Part shown: positions 57,160 through 64,000 of the stretch, in pieces
How the letters are laid out: each line of letters opens with the position of its first letter
How positions within the stretch are numbered: the first letter of the stretch is position 1
Assembly (NCBI GenBank): GCA_900074885.1
Contig: FJUW01000052.1
Location: 456,346 to 520,345, forward strand
Length of the DNA stretch: 64,000 nt
DNA from: Rhynchosporium graminicola
Taxonomy: Eukaryota; Ascomycota; Leotiomycetes; Helotiales; Ploettnerulaceae
Direction: 5' to 3'
Notes under the pieces: generated by a model
Seen by the model: only the letters and a program-made list of their open reading frames with translations
What the model was told of the DNA's origin: nothing
Databases searched by the model: none
Translations under genes and position numbers: made by a program

Positions 57160-57352
57160 TGTTGGTCCATAGTCACGTGTTAGTCGAGTATCTGCGCCGA
57201 GGTTTAGCCGGCCAGATATATCTCCCTTACGGAGTCTCGACTACCTAGGAAAGACAGCTACGATACAACAGATAATACTACTACTATTATCACTATACTT
57301 TAGCTCACGCAGACTACTTGATTATACGTACTACGATAGAGTAATACTAATA
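57160..57352 (+). repeat. Left LTR of the copia element at 57.2-63.3 kb
   Basis: 193 bp, nearly identical to 63080-63272; the differences are transitions. It keeps intact CpA-rich stretches such as GTCCATAGTCACGTG. Confidence 0.9.
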
Positions 57353-60300
57353 TTAATTAATAGACATATAGATCATTTCACTCTTTAAAAGCAGTCAGAA
57401 TTCTAAGAATTTCGACTACTGAAAAGAGCGCGCTAGTAATCTTCTCGAAGAGTAGAGATATCTACTATAGTAATAGCTCAAGTACTAGAGAAGATACGGT
57501 CTCCTCTTTACTATTTGACTTGAATTACTAAGATAATTTGCCTGGATTCTACCTGCGATACAGTTAAAGGATTCGAATTCTAGCATATTATACTACTATT
57601 ACCTTCTACGTAATTACCTTCTACGTACTTCGATTACTACCGTAACCCGACTTAACGCGCTTTTAAGTTACGCCGAAAACTCGAAGTCAAAGAAACGCGC
57701 CACGCTAGCACTTCCCATATAACACTTAAGAATAACTCTATAACTACTATTCTAAATAACCTCGGAATAGCACTAAAACACTTATATAAATCAGACCTTC
57801 AATATAGTAAGAGATAATAATACCCCCGAGAGTAGTGCTCCCGATATACCTGCCGGCAAGGACCCACTAGAACCGGAGACTATACGGAAACAAGGAGAAG
57901 GTCTTATCAGATAAATCAAGAGCTCCGATTACGTAAATAGACTCCTATACTCCTTATTTAAGGAGATATACGAAGGTTAGATAGTAGACTCTTTCAAGTC
58001 TATTAAGAAATCGTCAAATAATAACCTCATATTTACCCTACGTACTAAAGGCGTATTTATCGAAGAAGGCGACGAACCTACGCAGGAGCTATATAAGCTT
58101 CTATATACTCCATGGAATACTATACGTAGTAGCTAGACCTTAAAGGAGCTAGAGAGCATAGTAGGAGAGAAGATACTCTCTGAATAGCTATAATATATAG
58201 TATTAAACCTACTTATACTAGAGAAGATATCTGTATAATAACAGCGAGATAAGAGAGAAAAGGAGAGATAATAAACGATATAGCTACTTAATAAGACGAA
58301 TTAGAGTATGAGAGATTAAAGAAGGAGTTCTATAGACTACGATAAAGACGCTATACTATACTTAGCTTACCTTCTATCAGCGAATTCGACTTTAATAAAG
58401 AATACTATAAACCTCTATAACACGACCGAGATTCTACCGAAGGAGTATAGTAATATAAAGAGACCTCCTCTGACTAGAATAGAGAAGAGCAGCGATACTA
58501 TAGAAAGCGTATACCGAAGAATACAGGGAGTAGAAGAGAAGGAGCTAGAGGAGAAAGCTACTAAGGAGGAGAAGGCTACTAAGGAGCTAGAGGAGAAGAG
58601 TACTATAATACGGTACAGAAGGAGAAGGAGAAGTTATATAGAAAGGAGATCGCTAGCTTCTCCTATATATTTCCAGAAGAGATAAAATTCAAGGGAGATA
58701 GAGATAGCTTTAGTAGTAAGGTCAGAATATTCTATAACACCTGCTTAAGAGCCGAGATTCCACCGGAGGAGTATAGTAAGGCGTTTCTATTAATACTAAA
58801 AAGCGCTACTCTCTAATACTACTATTATAGTCTAAATAGTATCCCTAGAACCTCTCTGATTATCAGATTCGATACTATACTAAAGAATATAATAGATTAG
58901 TTTAAGAGCGAGGAGTTTAGTAGATCTTCTCTAACTATATAGAATCTTCTTACTCTTAAATCGATTAAGGAAAAGAACCCTGGAAAGACGACTTTAAAGT
59001 GCTTTAATATACTCTCTATGCAGATTAGAGAGCTACGTTATAATATACCCTTTGAATTACGCTATAAGAAGTTCGTTATAAATAAGATTATTACTACCTA
59101 CTAAAGCTCGGAAGCCTACTAAATTACTCTAGCTTAACTTATAACTTCTACTGAAAAGACGATTACTTCTATCAGAACCTCTATCGTTAACTACGAATAC
59201 GTATACCCTATAACTAGTACTACCTTCTATACTAATCGAAAATTCTGAAGCGATTCCGATAAAGGATAAGTATACGGAGAGAAAGAGAAGGGAGATAGTA
59301 AAGAGTGATTCAGAATATAAGGAGAAAAGAAGATAAATACGCTAGATAAGGAAAGTAACGCTAAGAAGTACTAGGTATATAATACTATAGATTATATATC
59401 TTTCGACTATATAATAGAAGAAAGAGAGAAGGCTAAGGAGAAGTTCAAGGCGAAGAACTCTTCTAAGTTTAAAGGTAACTTTAGAAGAGTCTTTAAGAAA
59501 GTATATAGATAATATATCGCAGAGTACGAGAGTATAGAAGATAAGTATATAGCTACTGCCTTTACCTTATGCGAAACCGGGAGCGATATAGACTACGATT
59601 CCGACGACGAAAAGCCGGAAGCTCTATTTATAACTTCTATAGGACTTATCTCAGTAGAAGCTGTATAGCTAATAACAGAAACCCTAGTAAATACGGCTTT
59701 TAAGCACCTAATAGATACTACTGAAGAAGCTACAGAGGAGGACCGGACCGCAGAGACGATAATAAGCAGTCCCTAATATAATTTATTAGTTTTCTATGGA
59801 ATTATAATCGATACTAGAGTAGTAAAAGTATCTATAGTAGGTAAAGGTTAATACGAAGCCTATAAGGCTCTATATAAGGCTAAACTCTTGCCTTCCTATA
59901 GAATAAATATTAAATTCGGTATTAGTAAAGCTACTTCTATTAGTATAGTAATTATACCTTCTCTAATTAGAAAGATCTAATTTAAGGTTATAGCTATAGA
60001 TACCCTGTTTCTACTCTATTTAGACGATATAGATAAGCTTAGAGTTATATTAGATAATCTTCGTAACGTACTCGTTATACTACAGGGAGATATACTAGTT
60101 ATACGCAGATTCGGCTACCTCTTCTTACTCTAGAAGGAGTTACTTAAGATATATATTATAGAGTGTTTCTAGTCGAATATAAAAGTACTTATAGAGACGG
60201 ATTTATATCGACTTTACTACCGATTCGGACACCCCTTAATAAGAAAGCTAGAAGATTTATTATAATAGGCCGGTCACGACTATAACTCAGGGGTACTAAA

Positions 60301-63079
60301 GGAGCTTACTAAGCTCTATAAGCACTACTAGCTATATAAAAGATCACTAAGCAGATTCAAGTTCAAGCTCCACGATACTAATAATATATACTTCAATTAC
60401 GAAGTCGTAATCGATATTATATAACTAGATAGTCGATAAGTCTTATATATAGTCGATTAAGGTACTACTTTCCAGAATAGAAGTTTTCTTACTAATATAT
60501 CTACAGAATACGTATAGAACTAATTTAAGTAAGTATAGATAGATACTTACCTTAGACTACTTGATTTTATCGTTATAGACGCAGGTATATAATTTAAGTC
60601 AAAAGAATTCGTATAGAGTACTAAAATAGAAAGTTCTATAGTTAAAGTTATACCTATAGAAGCTCACTACTCTATTAGTAAGATAGAGAGATACTACGGC
60701 CCTCTAAAGAGAGCTTATACGATAATTCGGAAGGAATTACTATACCTTAGTCAAGATATAGCACTATAGATAGTATTCTACGTAATTAACTATATTTCTA
60801 GACTTAGTGGAATTATATCTGTTTTACTAGTATTTAGAGTATACCCTAGAATAGTAAAGATAGACGCCCTTTTACTATTAGTCTTCTAACGAGCTACTGT
60901 ACTCTATAAGGCTATAGAAGAGATTCGCAAGCTACGAAGTCGTTAGTAAGTTAATAACGCTCTAAATACTCGGAATAGACTAAGTTCTATAGTAATAAGA
61001 GACCTTCTATTAAACTCTCTAGTATTAGTTTAAAGAGAGAAAGGCTTCTGGGATAGACCTTAGCTACTTATTTCTATAGATAGAGAGAACTATATAGTAG
61101 AAATCGATAGTAGACTAACGACCTTTCGCTCTACGTCGATTAAACTATAGTATAAAGAAGAAATTGATTCTAACGAACTAAAAGGTATTTTACCTGAAAT
61201 TATACTCTTACTATCACTTAGTATTACTAAGTCAAATCGACCTATACTAGTACTAAAGAAGTAACCTCATCGAGATCGACGAAAGCTAATTCGATTCAGA
61301 GACGATAACGAATTATTTATTAGTTCCCTAGTAGTAGAACCTTAATACGCTACGTTAAGATATAAGGAGATTAATAGTCTAATCGCTATAGGGATCTTTA
61401 AATTAGTCTATAAAGACGAATTACTAGCCGGAGCTAAGGTTTTTAACGCTAAATTCATCGACTAGATTAAATTTAAGAGTATACAGAAAGCTTACGAGAA
61501 GTCTAGACTAGTTATATAAGTATATAACGACTCTAGAAAGAATTAAGTACTTATTATATTACTGACTATTCAACGAGTTAGCTAACGACTACTACTAGTA
61601 TACGTAGTTATACACCCTAAGTTTAAGGTATATAGCCGTGATATTACATAAGCTTATACTCAGTCTATATTATACCTAATACGTGACTTCTTCGTGCGCC
61701 CTCTAAAGGAGATTTTAACTTAGCTATATTAGTTTTTGCAGTGCGTTAGGCCTATATAAAGTATACTAGAGTTAGCGAACTATTAGTTTAGTATATACTA
61801 TAGATATAAGGTTAAGAAACTCCATATAGTACTATCGACGTTCGATATGTACCTACTATCTATTTCAGGTAATAAAGCTAGTATAGAAGCTCTTAGTCTT
61901 TAGATTAATAATACTTTTTTCGTTAGTAATAAGACTTTTATAGACGCAGAAGAAAGAGAGCTATAGAAAGCTAGATTCAAGTCGAATAAGAGAGAGCAAT
62001 TAACTACTTTATACTTAATTAACTTTAATAGAGGTTATATTACCTTAGAAACTAATAGCTGTATTCGACTGTCTTAATAATCGTACGATAAGACGCTAAG
62101 AATAATTAAGAAAGAACTAGTTAATCTTACTAACTCCCGTGGAGGTATACGATAAGGTCTTACCTAAATCGAGCAATTTGCCGCCTAGAGAGCTAGAGGT
62201 TTATACCTAGTAACTGTTTCTTAGCCGGAAGTATCGTTTAATATCTCTTTTGCTATATAAACTATAAATCCGATAGAGAAAGACTTTAAGCTCTTAAATA
62301 AGAGAATCTTATAGTAAAAGCTTAACTATAGTAAAAGTCTCTAATATATTAAATTAGATAAGAAGTCTCTTAAACTCGTTATATTTACTAACGGTTTATT
62401 TACTAATTTAAAAGACTTCTACTCTCAAATTAGCTACGTCTACGTACTTATAGATAAATATAATAAGGTAAACGTTATTCACTAGTCTTCGGTCTACTAT
62501 AAGAGAGTTACTAGATCTATACTAGCTTCTAAACTATACGCTATATCAGAAGGTTTTAATATAGCTAGTGCTATTAAGACTACTATCGAACAGATCATGG
62601 AGATCATAGTATTACCTTTAGTTATAGTTACCGATTCTAAGTCTTTATACGACTACGTAGTACGACTTAATACTATAAGAGAGAAGAGATTAATAATTAG
62701 TCTTATATATCTACATTAAGCGTACGAAAGAAAAGAGATATCGGAGGTAATTTAAGTAGCAGGGCCAGATAACCCTACGGATACGATAACTAAGATAAAT
62801 TGCAACAGAACTCTAAAGGAGCTATTATATATAAATCAATTAGTTATTAAGCCTATAGAATAAGTAGATAGAGGAAATTTAGATAACTTGAAGCCGGAAG
62901 AGAGCCTATAAGGCGTTTAGTTCAGTTATCTAATCTTTAGACCTGATCATATAGAAACCTATATACTATATAATACTTCTGCACGAGTAGTACTATAGTA
63001 CTACTCTTACTAGAAAGTAAAAAGCGTTACTTTCATACGGAGAAGTAGATAGTTTAGAGCTACTTTAAAGTACTTCTAG

Positions 63080-63272
63080 TATTAGTCCATAGTCACGTGT
63101 TAGTCGAGTATCTGCGCCGAGGTTTAGCCGGCCAGATATATCTCCCTTACGGAGTCTCGACTACCTAGGAAAGACAGCCGCGATACAACAGATAATACCA
63201 CTACTATTATCACTATACTTTAGCTCACGCAGGCTACTTGATTGTACGTACTACGACAGAGTAATACTAATA
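63080..63272 (+). repeat. Right LTR of the copia element at 57.2-63.3 kb
   Basis: 193 bp; the pair of the LTR at 57160-57352. Confidence 0.9.
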
Positions 63273-64000
63273 ATACTAATAAAGATAGTATTAAGTATTT
63301 ATCTTTATTAATAGCCTATTAGTCTAAAGGCTTAACCTTTATATTATATTAGTATAAAAGATAAATATATAGATTAAGAATTACTTATAGTAATATTAGA
63401 TCTCCTTTCCTTTAGATAAACGTCTAATTCATCGAATTCTTCGTCTTCTTCGTTTATATATATATTAAGATCTTCCTTATCTAGAGGTATAATCTCCTTA
63501 TTAAGTATAAGGAGATCTATATTAGCTTCTGCTTTTAAACTATTTATATTAGTATTTATATATATTTCAGAGAGTAAAAGACTTATAAGTTATATTCATC
63601 TCTTAGCTTTCGCTTAATATCACTTATAATTCAGTTACTAAGTCCTAATAGACTTAATCTATCTATTTTAATTTTAGGATTAAGTATTAAGTTTATATAT
63701 AAAGCTTTATTATAATTAGTAATACCGGATATCAGATAATACTTCCGAAGCTTAGCGATTCCTTTATTAATAGTAGAAGTAAAAGGTTCCTATAAGTATA
63801 TATTAGTATTTAAGCTATATAAGTAAAGGAGATACTTACTATATTATATTTATCTCTAATAGTCTCTAGCCTAGTATATATCTTATATACTTCAAGTACT
63901 AGATAATATATAGTCAGGTATCTCTTAGCTTATAATTTCGTCGTAGTTTTAACGAATATATCGAAGATTCGTAAGCACTTTCGTATATACTCTAATTCTC
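63273..64000 (-). pseudogene. Upstream part of the hAT transposase, continuing past the window edge
   Basis: RIP-mutated DNA that resumes the hAT element after the copia insertion. On the minus strand near 63.45 kb an acidic block EEDEEFDELDVYLKERRSNI precedes the insertion site, fitting the linker before the hATC domain. The rest of the transposase and the right terminus lie outside the window. Confidence 0.55.

Larger units (their letters stand above)
57160..63272 (+). mobile_element. Full-length Ty1/copia retrotransposon, RIP-mutated, inserted in a hAT element
   Basis: Two 193-bp LTRs (57160-57352 and 63080-63272) begin TGTTGGTCCATAG on the left and TATTAGTCC on the right, the RIP-converted version. 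The flanks repeat ATAC. On the plus strand there is a charged gag region (57.8-59.5 kb), then protease and integrase. The copia reverse transcriptase start is at 61.4-61.7 kb (NAKFID, AYEKSRLVI, SRDIT, AYTQSILYLIRDFFVRPL). The catalytic box near 61.9 kb reads INNTFFVS, with the DD changed to NN. RNase H is at 62.6-62.95 kb (DSKSLYDYVVRLNT, GPDNPTDTITK). Stops are frequent throughout. Confidence 0.9.

Overview
The window looks like a stretch of a filamentous ascomycete genome (Pezizomycotina). The evidence is short GT-AG introns of about 50-110 nt, typical fungal housekeeping proteins, and long AT-rich blocks carrying the signature of repeat-induced point mutation (RIP): CpA and TpG almost absent, CpG retained, and coding remnants broken by TAG/TAA where Gln or Trp codons are expected. 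A leotiomycete is a guess; the genus cannot be read from this sequence.

Layout. 1-6,625: the 3' end of an unidentified gene, then four BTB/POZ paralogues in one orientation, of which only the first is intact. 7,244-26,063: one Ty3/gypsy chromovirus (element A) expanded by nested insertions of a second chromovirus (B), two short non-autonomous LTR elements (C, D) and a 1.0-kb TIR element with an 8-bp target duplication. Both ends and target duplications can be read for all of them. 26,064-36,098: a housekeeping island with a PHO80-like cyclin, proteasome subunit beta-1, an Erv-type sulfhydryl oxidase and a branched-chain aminotransferase. 38,140-44,750: four more BTB loci, one intact and three broken. 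44,757-52,820: a truncated Ty1/copia element, a Ty3 integrase remnant between two long direct repeats, a young solo LTR almost free of RIP, and a Tc1/mariner element. 53,523-56,380: remnants of an acetyl-CoA synthetase, a GDP-mannose transporter with one nonsense codon and a SAM-domain gene. 56,930-64,000: a hAT transposon split by a full-length Ty1/copia element.

Main points. (1) The eight BTB loci form a local paralogue family with a shared phase-2 intron just before the domain and a Cys/His C-terminal tail; most are pseudogenes, and one next to element A carries heavy RIP, apparently spread from the transposon. (2) Both chromoviruses carry, between chromodomain and 3' LTR, a long reading frame antisense to gag-pol; this is the least explained content here. 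(3) The assembly has an artefact at 20,928: a single N flanked by two identical 230-bp copies. (4) The proteasome gene puts its catalytic threonine in a 15-nt microexon.
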